The position numbers were made by a program, and so were the translations under genes. The notes beneath the pieces are model-generated. The model worked only from the letters and a program-made list of their open reading frames with translations. It had not been told where the DNA came from and searched no databases. A stretch of DNA of 64,000 nt, taken from positions 248,001 to 312,000 of the forward strand of contig CAWENX010000005.1 in the NCBI GenBank assembly GCA_963810555.1, given 5' to 3'. Of this stretch, positions 52,132-60,461 are shown piece by piece; position 1 is the first letter of the stretch, and each line of letters starts with the position of its first letter. This DNA comes from G963677325 sp963810555. Lineage in GTDB: Bacteria > Bacteroidota > Bacteroidia > Bacteroidales > Prolixibacteraceae.

Positions 52132-52485
52132 TTATTTACCGATTATTTGCTTTTTAATTTTTTCTGGCAACGATTTGAACACCAGATCGTAGGAATGGCT
52201 GATCATTGAAATGATCAGGGCATTGGGCAGAGAACCGTCCAGAATCACAGTATTCCAGTGTTTCTTGCTTAGATGGTACCCTGGAATGATGGCCGGATTG
52301 GTTTCCCTCAGTTCGATAGCCCACTCAGGATCACATTTCAGACTGACAGAAGGAGAATCGGCCAGATTAAGAATAGCAAATATCTTGCCTCCGACCTTTA
52401 TCACAAGAGCTGTCTCACCGAAAGGAAAACTTCCCTCTGCCCCATCCAGAGAAAGGCAGTAATTCGTTACATCTTCAATATTCAT
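52132..52485 (-). CDS. MmcQ/YjbR family protein
   Basis: 117 residues. Begins NIEDVTNYCLSLDGAEGSFP and continues FGETALVIKVGGKIFAILNL, VSLKCDPEWAIELRETNPAI and PGYHLSKKHWNTVILDGSL with a C-terminal helix. The cyaY-like fold family is thought to bind DNA or nucleotides; the function is not established. It is common in Bacteroidota. Intact and full length. No clear regulatory link to its neighbours except the S4 gene downstream. Confidence 0.9.
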   Translation of the reverse strand: MNIEDVTNYCLSLDGAEGSFPFGETALVIKVGGKIFAILNLADSPSVSLKCDPEWAIELRETNPAIIPGYHLSKKHWNTVILDGSLPNALIISMISHSYDLVFKSLPEKIKKQIIGK

Positions 52486-52711
52486 AATTTGTTATTCCAT
52501 TCACCCTTTTCATGTTCCCGAAAAAACCAATGAATACCAGACTACTGGCAGATATACAAAGATGGAGAATCCAATCCTTAAAAACAAGATCAATTCAATG
52601 GGTGAATCGATTAAACGGGAAAATGATAAAACTGAAAATTCACAGAAATACTATTTAAAATGTCATAAAAAATACTTATATTAACCATGAAAAAGATGTT
52701 CACGAATCAGC

Positions 52712-53125
52712 ATGATTGAAAGAATACTACTTGCCGAGGACAATGCAATGAACCTTAAGCTTTTGCTTTACGGGTTAAAGGGGTATCAGGTGGATGTTGC
52801 ATCCAACGGAAGAGAAGCCATTGAAATGTTCAAGGCAGCTTCCTACGATATGATTCTTATGGATATTTATATGCCGCAGGTCGACGGAATAACCGCTTCA
52901 AAGGAGATCCGGCGGATCGAATCGGAGAATAAGAAAAAAACGGGTGCAGTTATCCTTGGAATGACCGCATGCTGGGTGGAGGATATATTGGATGAATGCG
53001 AGAAAGCAGGAGTCAACGGTTTTTTGCCCAAGCCTTTCAAACCAAGTGAATTGCCGCAGTTGATCACTGAACTATATTCGGAATGCCTTACCAATCGAAG
53101 GGGAGTCAGTTTACCGGAGGCGTAA
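52712..53125 (+). CDS. Stand-alone response-regulator receiver protein
   Basis: 137 residues, one CheY-like receiver domain and nothing else. AEDNAMNLKLLLYGL gives the acidic pocket, MILMDIYMPQVDGITASKEI the phosphoacceptor aspartate (about D51), GMTACWVEDILDECEKAGVN the T/A switch and FLPKPFKPSELPQLI the conserved lysine. The A-E-D-N-x-M-N-x-K-L-L form is that of receivers taken from hybrid histidine kinases. No cognate kinase is beside it. Its last 20 bp overlap the convergent yraN end. It may be a phosphorelay output or a CheY-type shuttle. Confidence 0.9.
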   Translation: MIERILLAEDNAMNLKLLLYGLKGYQVDVASNGREAIEMFKAASYDMILMDIYMPQVDGITASKEIRRIESENKKKTGAVILGMTACWVEDILDECEKAGVNGFLPKPFKPSELPQLITELYSECLTNRRGVSLPEA

Positions 53126-53495
53126 AGGCATCCTGAAAGTGAGTGAGTTCATGGCTTCCATCTTTCAGGAAAACAACAGAAATCACATCAAACCGTGTTT
53201 CAAGGTCAACCTTTTCCTGGATGAGCCAGGCGTCGGCGGCTTGGACAATGTTCCTGATTTTTGCGGCGCTGACTGCTTCCCATGGCTCTTCCAAATAATC
53301 TTCGTTACGTGATTTAACCTCGACAATAACTATCTGCTCCCCCTGTTTTGCAATAATATCAATCTCCTGGTGACCGCAATACCAGTTCCTGGCCATAATG
53401 GTGTAACCTTCATTTTTAAGCCAGGCGGCAGCGATCTCTTCGCCCTTTTTACCATGATCGTTTCGTTTTATTTGCATTGAGTCATTCATGGTCAT
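53106..53495 (-). CDS. YraN/UPF0102 family endonuclease-like protein
   Basis: 129 residues. GKKGEEIAAAWLKNEGYTIM, RNWYCGHQEIDIIAKQGEQI and VIVEVKSRNEDYLEEP carry the E-x(n)-D-x(n)-E-x-K nuclease-like motif, and IVQAADAWLIQEKVDLETRF with DVISVVFLKDG complete the family. Possibly a Holliday-junction or general PD-(D/E)XK nuclease; experimentally little known. Several Met codons lie at the start (1, 3, 7); the second or third could be used. Convergent with the receiver gene and overlapping it by 20 bp. Confidence 0.9.
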   Translation of the reverse strand: MTMNDSMQIKRNDHGKKGEEIAAAWLKNEGYTIMARNWYCGHQEIDIIAKQGEQIVIVEVKSRNEDYLEEPWEAVSAAKIRNIVQAADAWLIQEKVDLETRFDVISVVFLKDGSHELTHFQDAFTPPVN

Positions 53496-53511
53496 TGGTC
53501 GTTAGTCATTG

Positions 53512-53577
53512 GTCATTCAATAATCATTCGATTGTCATTCGGTTGTCATTCGATAGTCATTCAATTGTCATTCAATC
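53512..53577. repeat. GTCATTC array, six 11-bp units
   Basis: Units GTCATTCAATA, ATCATTCGATT, GTCATTCGGTT, GTCATTCGATA, GTCATTCAATT and GTCATTCAATC at 53512, 53523, 53534, 53545, 53556 and 53567. Less regular copies precede (53481-53511) and one follows near 53604. It sits between yraN and the LD-carboxypeptidase gene. Confidence 0.75.
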
Positions 53578-53650
53578 CCGAAGCTTCAGGATGCGATCGT
53601 CCTTCAATAGTCATTTGGCAGGAATTAAGATATTATGCATCAGGTTTTGG

Positions 53651-54556
53651 TTATTTTATAAATTTAATTTCAGCTTTTGAGGGAGTAACATCGATGGCGA
53701 TGCGGCCGCCCATAATTAGCGGCAGATTGGGAAGTTCATGTCCGGCCGGGAAGCCAAAGATAACAGGATAATGATAATCAGCCACTGCTTCGTGAATTAT
53801 TTCGTATGCGCTTTTCCCGTAAGGAGTTTCACCATCTTTCATATCTGTGAAATATCCCACAATCAACCCGGAAATTTTCTCAAGGATACGCCCTGACCTG
53901 AGATTTGTCATCATCCGGTCAAGATGGTAATGATACTCGGAGATATCTTCGATAAAAAGAATTTTTCCCTCGGGTGAAATATCAAGTGAAGTACCCCGAA
54001 GGCTTTGTATTACAGAAAGATTACCGCCTGTCAGCCTGCCCTCACTTTTGCCCGGGCGATTCAATTCATGTGATCTGATATTGTAGTCAGGTAATTCCCC
54101 TTTCAATAAATTCATTGTTTTCACAAAACTGTCGGTCACAATCCCGTCACGTTCATAAAATGAAGGCATTACACCGTGTATGGAGGCAATCTTATGGTTG
54201 GCCAGGTAGGAGTGAAAAACGGTAATATCGCTAAATCCCACGAGCCATTTTGGTTTTTTGAAAAAAGCCGACCAGTTGAGGAGCCGATGAGTCCGAAGGC
54301 TTCCATATCCTCCCCTTGAGAAGAATACCGCCCTTACCTTTTTATCATCAAGCGCCTTTTGCATATCTTTGGCTCTGTCTTCGTCGCTTCCCGCAAATAC
54401 ACCTTTATCCCCGAAAACATATTTCCCGATTTCGACCTCGAATCCCTGTTCGCGTAATATCTCTGCCCCTCGTTCGACAACAGTCCGATCAATCTTTCCT
54501 GCAGGGGATACGATTGCAATTTTATCTCCCGGTTTTAAGTAAGGCGGATATCTCAT
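53651..54556 (-). CDS. LD-carboxypeptidase (peptidase family S66)
   Basis: 301 residues. KPGDKIAIVSPAGKI, VFFSRGGYGSLRTHRLLNWS with the candidate nucleophile serine S86, LFIEDISEYHYHLDRMMTNL with the glutamate, and FGFPAGHELPNLPLIMGGRI with the histidine form the Ser-Glu-His triad of the family. It removes the terminal D-Ala from murein tetrapeptides in peptidoglycan recycling (LdcA). Cytoplasmic, no signal. The last residues and a repeat array follow on the map. Confidence 0.92.
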   Translation of the reverse strand: MRYPPYLKPGDKIAIVSPAGKIDRTVVERGAEILREQGFEVEIGKYVFGDKGVFAGSDEDRAKDMQKALDDKKVRAVFFSRGGYGSLRTHRLLNWSAFFKKPKWLVGFSDITVFHSYLANHKIASIHGVMPSFYERDGIVTDSFVKTMNLLKGELPDYNIRSHELNRPGKSEGRLTGGNLSVIQSLRGTSLDISPEGKILFIEDISEYHYHLDRMMTNLRSGRILEKISGLIVGYFTDMKDGETPYGKSAYEIIHEAVADYHYPVIFGFPAGHELPNLPLIMGGRIAIDVTPSKAEIKFIK

Positions 54557-54603
54557 ATTATTACAAATTTCACAAATTAGGACGAATTACACGAATAATA
54601 AAA

Positions 54604-54625
54604 GTCATTCAATAGTCATTCAATC
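54604..54625. repeat. Two GTCATTCAAT units
   Basis: GTCATTCAATA and GTCATTCAATC, 11 bp each, between the LD-carboxypeptidase start and the purN stop. Same unit as at 53512-53577. Confidence 0.6.
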
Positions 54626-54680
54626 AGTGATCGATGTTACGCAGAAACAAGGCATACTTTGTCTGTATAAGATCAATTGT

Positions 54681-55253
54681 TCAATAGCTTTTCATGATAA
54701 ATTCTTCAATCACTTTCGGATAGTATTCGTACTCAAGGGCATGAATTCTTGACGCAAGGGTTTCAGGAGAATCGCCGGGCAATACAGGACATTTTACCTG
54801 GAAAAGATGCTTACCCCTGTCATATTCTTCATTTACAATATGGATTGTAATACCCGATTCTTTATCCCCGTTCTGAATGACAGCTTCATGGACTTTTGAG
54901 CCGTACATACCTTTCCCGCCATATAAGGGAAGCAGAGCCGGATGGATATTGATAATGGGGAAACTTCTGACAAGGTGGGAAGGAACGAGCCAAAGAAATC
55001 CTGCAAGAACAATAAGATGTGTGTTACGTTTTTTAAGTTCAGTCATCAGTTTATCGGGATCCATAAAAAATTCCCTGTCGAAATGAAAGGCTTCAATTCC
55101 CAGAAGTCTTGCCCTTTCAAGGGCATAGGCATCTTTACGGTTAGACCATACCGAATCCACCCTAACATAGGGATGTTTCTGAAAGTAACGGATGATGTTT
55201 TCGGCATTTGTGCCTGAACCTGAAGCAAATATCACTATATTTCTCATATTCAA
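54681..55253 (-). CDS. purN: Phosphoribosylglycinamide formyltransferase
   Basis: 190 residues, usual length. IVIFASGSGTNAENIIRYFQ, VVLAG-type strand LIVLAGFLWLVPSHLV, NIHPALLPLYGGKGMYGSKV with catalytic N and H, and ESGITIHIVNEEYDRGKHLF with the catalytic D of the family. It transfers a formyl group from 10-formyl-THF to GAR in purine synthesis. Divergent from acpP with 203 bp between them. The start MNMRN offers two Met codons. Confidence 0.95.
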   Translation of the reverse strand: MNMRNIVIFASGSGTNAENIIRYFQKHPYVRVDSVWSNRKDAYALERARLLGIEAFHFDREFFMDPDKLMTELKKRNTHLIVLAGFLWLVPSHLVRSFPIINIHPALLPLYGGKGMYGSKVHEAVIQNGDKESGITIHIVNEEYDRGKHLFQVKCPVLPGDSPETLASRIHALEYEYYPKVIEEFIMKSY

Positions 55254-55356
55254 TATTATATACTGACTTTTTGATTCGAATATTTGAACAATAAATTCTA
55301 ATAAAAGTAAAACTCAATAAATTTATCTTCCGAACAGATATAATCTTCACTAAATA

Positions 55357-55389
55357 TTTGGAAGATAAATTTCTTTCTTCGTTTCTTTG
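55357..55389 (+). promoter_or_regulatory. Bacteroidota-type promoter of acpP-fabF-rnc
   Basis: TTTG at 55357-55360 and TTTCTTTG at 55382-55389, 21 bp apart, followed by a start region near 55395. The -7 element departs from TAnnTTTG at its second base only. The leader to the ATG at 55457 would be about 60 bases. Confidence 0.5.
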
Positions 55390-55456
55390 CACCGCTGATT
55401 AAAAAACAAATCAGGGAGTAAAATTAGCATTAGTATTAACATTAAACTAAAAAATT

Positions 55457-55693
55457 ATGTCTGACATTTCAGCTAAAGTTAAAGCGATTATTGTTGATAA
55501 ACTTGGAGTCGATGAAAGTGAAGTTACACCTGAAGCCTCTTTTACCAACGATCTTGGTGCGGATTCTCTTGACACAGTTGAATTGATTATGGAATTTGAA
55601 AAGGAATTTAATATTGCCATTCCTGACGACCAGGCTGAAAAAATCGGTACTGTAGGGGAAGCAATCAACTATATCCAGGAAAACGCGAAGTAG
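55457..55693 (+). CDS. acpP: Acyl carrier protein
   Basis: 78 residues, very acidic. SDISAKVKAIIVDKLGVDES, then TNDLGADSLDTVELIMEFEK with serine S37 for 4'-phosphopantetheine attachment, and IPDDQAEKIGTVGEAINYIQ. It carries growing acyl chains in type II fatty acid synthesis and may serve other pathways. fabF follows after 39 bp, as is normal. Clear start with MS at 55457. Confidence 0.97.
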   Translation: MSDISAKVKAIIVDKLGVDESEVTPEASFTNDLGADSLDTVELIMEFEKEFNIAIPDDQAEKIGTVGEAINYIQENAK

Positions 55694-55732
55694 AGCAAAT
55701 TTTTTATTCTTATCATTGCCTTTAAGCATACT

Positions 55733-56992
55733 ATGGAATTAAAACGAGTAGTTGTGACCGGATTGGGCACTATTAATCCACTTGGTAAAAATATAGATGA
55801 ATTTTGGAAAAATCTCAGCACTGGGGTCAGCGGTGCAGGTCGTATTACCCGATTTGATCCTTCAAATTTCAAAACGCAGTTTGCCTGCGAAGTAAAGAAT
55901 TTTGATCCCAGTGAATACCTTGACCGGAAAGAAGTGCACAAACATGACATGTATGCTCAATTTGCCTATGTGGCGGCGGCACAAGCCATCATTAATTCAG
56001 GACTCGAACTTGACAAAATCGATAAAGATGAAGTTGGTGTGATTTGGGGGGCAGGGATTGGCGGATTGAAGACATTTCTTGAAGTAATAACCGAATACAA
56101 TGCTTCTCCTGCCATTCCGAGATTTACGCCATTTTTCATTCCCAAGATGATTGCCAACATGGCCAGCGGGAATATCGCCTTAAAGTATGGATTCCGCGGA
56201 CCTACAATAACTACAGTTACTGCCTGTGCCTCATCTACTCATGCCATGATTGATGCGGCTACTTATATCAGGCTTGGAAAGGCAAACATTTTTGTAGCCG
56301 GTGGATCAGAGGCTGCAATTAATGAGGCAGGGGTTGGCGGATTTAATGCCATGCGTGCCTTATCAACCCGCAATGATGATCCATCGACTGCCTCAAGGCC
56401 GTTTGATGTCGGGCGCGACGGTTTTGTTATGGGAGAAGGTTCCGGGGCATTAATCCTTGAAGAGTACGAACATGCTGTCAAAAGGGGTGCAACTATTTAT
56501 GCTGAACTGATCGGAGGAGGGATGTCAACTGATGCTTATCATATGACGGCTCCTGATCCTGAAGGCGGTGGCGCAATACTGGTAATGAAAAGGGCGATCC
56601 AGGATGCAGGAATTAAACCTGAAGATATAGAATATATCAATACCCACGGAACATCGACAGGCTTGGGAGACGTATCTGAAATGAAGGCAATCCGCAAGGT
56701 TTTCGGAGATCATATTTACAAACTCAGCATTGACTCTACCAAATCAATGACCGGACACCTTTTGGGCGCTGCAGGTGCAGTCGAAGCTATAGTATGTATT
56801 CTGGCCATGAGACATGGAATAATTCCTCCGACTATAAACCATTTCGAACTTGATCCCGAACTTGATCCCAAAGTAGACTTTACTTTCAATAAGGCAAAGA
56901 AACGTGAAATAAAAATTGCTTTAAGCAACACTTTCGGATTCGGCGGACATAACGGAACCGTGATATTCAGGAAATTCGACCAGATGAAGTGA
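55733..56992 (+). CDS. fabF: 3-oxoacyl-ACP synthase II
   Basis: 419 residues. Catalytic C165 in VTACASSTHAM, H305 in NTHGTSTGLGD, and H342 in GHLLGAAGAVEA make the Cys-His-His triad; GGSEAAINEAGVGGFNAMRA is also typical. It condenses malonyl-ACP with acyl-ACP in chain elongation. Its stop overlaps the rnc start by 4 bp. No truncation. Confidence 0.97.
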   Translation: MELKRVVVTGLGTINPLGKNIDEFWKNLSTGVSGAGRITRFDPSNFKTQFACEVKNFDPSEYLDRKEVHKHDMYAQFAYVAAAQAIINSGLELDKIDKDEVGVIWGAGIGGLKTFLEVITEYNASPAIPRFTPFFIPKMIANMASGNIALKYGFRGPTITTVTACASSTHAMIDAATYIRLGKANIFVAGGSEAAINEAGVGGFNAMRALSTRNDDPSTASRPFDVGRDGFVMGEGSGALILEEYEHAVKRGATIYAELIGGGMSTDAYHMTAPDPEGGGAILVMKRAIQDAGIKPEDIEYINTHGTSTGLGDVSEMKAIRKVFGDHIYKLSIDSTKSMTGHLLGAAGAVEAIVCILAMRHGIIPPTINHFELDPELDPKVDFTFNKAKKREIKIALSNTFGFGGHNGTVIFRKFDQMK

Positions 56993-57726
56993 TAAGAAAC
57001 ATAATGTACAGAATAAAACTCTTTTCTTCGACAAGGAAAGAGTTTTATTCATTTATAAAAAAAATCAGCGGATTCAGCCCTTTAAAACTGAAACTGTATG
57101 ATATTGCTTTTATCCATAAATCCGCGACCTCTGTAGATGCCCTTGGAAATGCTGTAAATAATGAAAGGCTGGAGTATCTTGGAGATGCTGTTCTTGGTTC
57201 AATCGTCGCAGATTACCTTTATAATCGTTTCCCTGGCAAAGATGAAGGCTTTCTCACTCAACTCCGGTCAAGAATAGTTAACCGGAATTTCCTCACCCAG
57301 CTTACCTTCAGGATGGGATTAAATCAATTTGTATCTTCAAATACCAGTTCCATCAAAGAAACCAGCCATATTTACGGTGATGTATTTGAGGCATTTATAG
57401 GTGCAATTTACCTGGATAACGGATATCAGGCAGCTAAAAAATTTGTAATTAAAAAAGTGCTCCCTGAATATGTGGATATTTATGAGCTGGAAAAAAAGAA
57501 TACCAATTACAAAAGTCAACTGATTGAGTGGGGACAAAAAAATAAAAAAAATATTGAATTCAACACAACCAACAATCCTGAGACAAGCACCAAAAATCCT
57601 CCATTTATCTCACAGGTCCTCATTGAAGGCGAAATTACAGGTCAAGGAGAAGGATTCTCAAAAAAAGAAGCACAGCAAAATGCTGCCCGAATAGCTTTAA
57701 CTAACATTTCAGATAAAAATTCATAA
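56989..57726 (+). CDS. rnc: Ribonuclease III
   Basis: 245 residues. Nuclease domain with FIHKSATSVD, NERLEYLGDAVLGSIVADYL (metal-binding E62 and D66) and GDVFEAFIGAIYLDNGYQAA, then a double-stranded RNA-binding domain (TNYKSQLIEWGQKNKKNIEF onward to KEAQQNAARIALTNI). It processes rRNA precursors and other structured RNA. The fabF-rnc order is usual in Bacteroidota. It may start at the second Met of MIRNIM, since M1 overlaps fabF. Confidence 0.96.
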   Translation: MIRNIMYRIKLFSSTRKEFYSFIKKISGFSPLKLKLYDIAFIHKSATSVDALGNAVNNERLEYLGDAVLGSIVADYLYNRFPGKDEGFLTQLRSRIVNRNFLTQLTFRMGLNQFVSSNTSSIKETSHIYGDVFEAFIGAIYLDNGYQAAKKFVIKKVLPEYVDIYELEKKNTNYKSQLIEWGQKNKKNIEFNTTNNPETSTKNPPFISQVLIEGEITGQGEGFSKKEAQQNAARIALTNISDKNS

Positions 57727-57986
57727 TTTTTGCGGTAAAAAACTATCCTAAGACCCAATTCAGTATAAATATTTACCTGAAATATACTTAATTTAAATCA
57801 GTGAATATGTCTGAGTCGATATCTTATTTAATATTTAATATCATTGGTCTGACTTATTGTCCAAAATCAGAAAGTCATAATTAATCTCTGATTGGGAGGT
57901 GTGAAATTGTCATATTACCAATAATTGCTTGTTAAATATTGTTAAGAATCACGAATCTGTTCCACTAATAGATTTATATTTGTTGC

Positions 57987-59573
57987 ATGAGCAGAAGGAT
58001 GATCTATACACTCAGTCTGGTAATGGCTATTGCCACGGCTGCCATGATATGGATACAAATGATGACAATTAACCATATGGAAGAGTTGAAAAAATACGAC
58101 TTTGACATGAGTGTTAACCGTACATTATCCGAAATTGTAGATATTATCGATCAGGTGGAAGTCAATCTGTTTAACGAATTAGAATCCCGTACTCCTGATG
58201 TCGAATATTATTCACCCTTAAACCTCTTCCCCTATTCTGATCCGTCAATATCCCTTGACCGTCTTGGGCAAAGCGGAGAATTGTTAACAATTATTCCGCA
58301 ATTCCCCCGAAGAGGATTACAAGGCAAGAAAAATGAATTGGGAACATCCCATTCTCCTTCACGTATCTCGAGTATGGAGACCTTTTGGGATAAAAAAACC
58401 TATGAAAACATCAGACGCTTACGGATGTACACATTTTTCCAGGAAAGATCTGAATTACCAATAACCCGCAGGATAACTGATCCCAATTTTCTTCCCAATG
58501 TCTTGGATACCCTTCTCAGACAAAAAAACATCTACCTTGATTTTAAATTTGCCATCCAGACCGAAATTGACGGCAAAAACGCTTACATAACGGTCCGGAA
58601 TCAACCTGACGGCAAAAGTTATTATGATATAGAAAGCCACGACTTTAATCCCCGGAAGAAAACCCAGGTTTACAAAAAGCTGCTTTTCCCGGACGAACAG
58701 CAGGTCAAACCCAACTACCTTTGTGTATATTTCCCAAAACAAAGGAGTGAATTAGTAAAATCCACCGCTTTTCTGATATTCCCTTCATTTCTGTTGACGC
58801 TTATAATCATTGCAATATTTGCTGTGACATTGCATATTATTTTGAAACAGAAAAAAATATCGCAGATCAAAAATGACTTTATTAATAACATGACCCATGA
58901 ATTAAAAACGCCTATATCAACCATTTCGCTCGCCTCGCAAATGCTAAGGGATTCGGCCGTCATGCACACCCCAAACTCGGTGGATCATATTTCAGGCGTC
59001 ATATTTGACGAAAGCGAAAGATTAAGCAACCAGGTGGAAAAGGTTTTACAAATGGCCGTTTTTAATGAAGGAAAGTTGAAACTGAAATTTTCAGACATTG
59101 ATCTTAACAGACTCATTAATAACATCTGCTCAAATTTTGAAATTCGTGTGGCAACCGAAAGCGGCAAATTAAACACTTATTTGTCGGCAGAAAATCCTCA
59201 TATAATTGGCGATGAGGTACATATATCAAATGTCATTTTCAATCTACTTGACAATGCCATGAAATACAGGAGGGAAGCTCCGCAAATAGATCTTTCAACG
59301 GAGAACAAAAACGGCTGGATAGTTGTTCAGGTAAAAGATAATGGAATTGGCATTGCTAAAGAACATCAAAACCAGATATTTGAGAGATTCTACAGGGTTC
59401 CTACCGGAAATATCCACAATGTAAAAGGTTTTGGATTAGGATTATCGTATGTTAAACGAATCGTTGACAGTCATAATGGTAAAATAAAAATTGAAAGTAC
59501 ATTAGGGAAAGGAACACGATTCAAAATCTTTTTCCCTTCAAAAAATACACAAAATTATGGAAAAGAAAATTAG
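57987..59573 (+). CDS. Sensor histidine kinase, RprX-like
   Basis: 528 residues. Membrane segment 1 at about 6-24 (YTLSLVMAIATAAMIWIQMM), a long extracytoplasmic domain, segment 2 at about 258-283 (LIFPSFLLTLIIIAIFAVTL), then HisKA with FINNMTHELKTPISTISLAS, phosphoacceptor H304, and HATPase_c with NVIFNLLDNAMKY, VKDNGIGIAKEHQNQIFERF and GFGLGLSYVKRIVDSHNGKI. Its stop overlaps the response regulator by 17 bp, so the two are translated together. The order and sizes resemble RprX/RprY of Bacteroides fragilis. The signal sensed is unknown. Confidence 0.92.
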   Translation: MSRRMIYTLSLVMAIATAAMIWIQMMTINHMEELKKYDFDMSVNRTLSEIVDIIDQVEVNLFNELESRTPDVEYYSPLNLFPYSDPSISLDRLGQSGELLTIIPQFPRRGLQGKKNELGTSHSPSRISSMETFWDKKTYENIRRLRMYTFFQERSELPITRRITDPNFLPNVLDTLLRQKNIYLDFKFAIQTEIDGKNAYITVRNQPDGKSYYDIESHDFNPRKKTQVYKKLLFPDEQQVKPNYLCVYFPKQRSELVKSTAFLIFPSFLLTLIIIAIFAVTLHIILKQKKISQIKNDFINNMTHELKTPISTISLASQMLRDSAVMHTPNSVDHISGVIFDESERLSNQVEKVLQMAVFNEGKLKLKFSDIDLNRLINNICSNFEIRVATESGKLNTYLSAENPHIIGDEVHISNVIFNLLDNAMKYRREAPQIDLSTENKNGWIVVQVKDNGIGIAKEHQNQIFERFYRVPTGNIHNVKGFGLGLSYVKRIVDSHNGKIKIESTLGKGTRFKIFFPSKNTQNYGKEN

Positions 59574-60243
59574 AGTGATGCTTGCCGAAGATGACGAAAA
59601 TCTCGGGCTTCTGCTCAGGGAATATCTTATTGCCAAAGGTTATGAAACCGATTTATTCCCCGATGGAGACGCTGCTTACAAAGGATTCAGAAAAAATCAG
59701 TACGATCTTTGTATTTTGGATGTAATGATGCCGAAAAAGGATGGATTTACATTAGCTATGGATATACGGATGCTCAACACTGATATTCCGATCATTTTCC
59801 TGACAGCTAAAACCTTGAAAGATGATGTTATTGAAGGATTTAAGATCGGAGCGGATGATTATATGACAAAACCTTTCAGTATGGAGGAGTTATTGTTCCG
59901 GATTGAGGCCATTCTCCGCAGGACTGTGGGTGAAGGAGATACAACACAATCTGTTTTCAAACTCGGGAAATATATTTTCGATTCACGCAAACAAACATTA
60001 TCTGACGGGAAGGAACAAACAAAACTTACCACCAAGGAAGCCGAATTGCTCCGGTTGTTATGCGTGAATGCCAATAAGGTTCTTGAGCGCAATTTTGCCC
60101 TTAAAACCATATGGGTTGATGATAATTATTTCAATGCGAGAAGCATGGATGTTTACATCACGAAACTCCGCAAACATCTAAAAGATGAAGAAAACATCGA
60201 AATCATCAATGTTCACGGAAAAGGTTATAAACTTATCATGTAA
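59557..60243 (+). CDS. OmpR-family response regulator, RprY-like
   Basis: 228 residues. Receiver domain with AEDDENLGLLLREYL, phosphorylated D55 in LCILDVMMPKKDGFTLAMDI, IIFLTAKTLKDDVIEGFKIG and DDYMTKPFSMEELLFRIEAI. The C-terminal winged helix starts at about 128 (FKLGKYIFDSRKQTLSDGKE) with LTTKEAELLRLLCVNANKVL and FNARSMDVYITKLRKHLKDE. It would bind promoter DNA after phosphorylation by the kinase just upstream. A possible terminator follows at 60266-60305. Confidence 0.95.
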   Translation: MEKKIRVMLAEDDENLGLLLREYLIAKGYETDLFPDGDAAYKGFRKNQYDLCILDVMMPKKDGFTLAMDIRMLNTDIPIIFLTAKTLKDDVIEGFKIGADDYMTKPFSMEELLFRIEAILRRTVGEGDTTQSVFKLGKYIFDSRKQTLSDGKEQTKLTTKEAELLRLLCVNANKVLERNFALKTIWVDDNYFNARSMDVYITKLRKHLKDEENIEIINVHGKGYKLIM

Positions 60244-60265
60244 AAAGTGAAGCATTATTGAATCC

Positions 60266-60305
60266 AAAAGAGGCCATTTCCCTGACCTGGATACCCTCTT
60301 TTTAA
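60266..60305 (+). terminator. Possible terminator after the response regulator
   Basis: AAAAGAGG at 60266-60273 pairs with CCTCTTTT at 60295-60302 with a 21-base interior, then a short T-run. The stem is interrupted inside, so confidence is moderate. Confidence 0.4.
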
Positions 60306-60312
60306 GTGCTTC

Positions 60313-60389
60313 TTCTATACACTTACTTCGCATCTGCCTCGCTTCTAAAGCGCAGAAAAAGCGTAAAAAGAGCGCAGAAAAAGCGTATA
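60313..60389. repeat. CGC-phased 11-bp array between convergent genes
   Basis: Seven units of 11 bp from 60313. From 60324 on the units keep CGC or CGT at positions 6-8 (60324, 60335, 60346, 60357, 60368, 60379). The exact repeat AGCGCAGAAAAAGCGTA occurs at 60349-60365 and 60371-60387, 22 bp apart. It lies between the response regulator and the lepA stop. Confidence 0.7.
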
Positions 60390-60461
60390 GGGTGGGTATA
60401 AAACATCATCATGGTGCAAATTCGTAATGATGTTTAAAGAGCTCAAAATCCTTGTTATAAA

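Noticed and set aside
51794..52157. Plus-strand open frames over the S4 gene
   Set aside because: Antisense to a short but clear S4 domain; no family likeness.
53512..53577. Possible CRISPR array
   Set aside because: Units are 11 bp with no spacers; no cas genes are nearby.
57975..57982. TATATTTG before the histidine kinase as promoter
   Set aside because: It ends 4 bp before the ATG, so transcription would begin at or after the start codon; no -33 element.
57727..57986. Possible tRNA or small RNA in the gap after rnc
   Set aside because: No cloverleaf or strong stem was found by eye; AT-rich sequence only.
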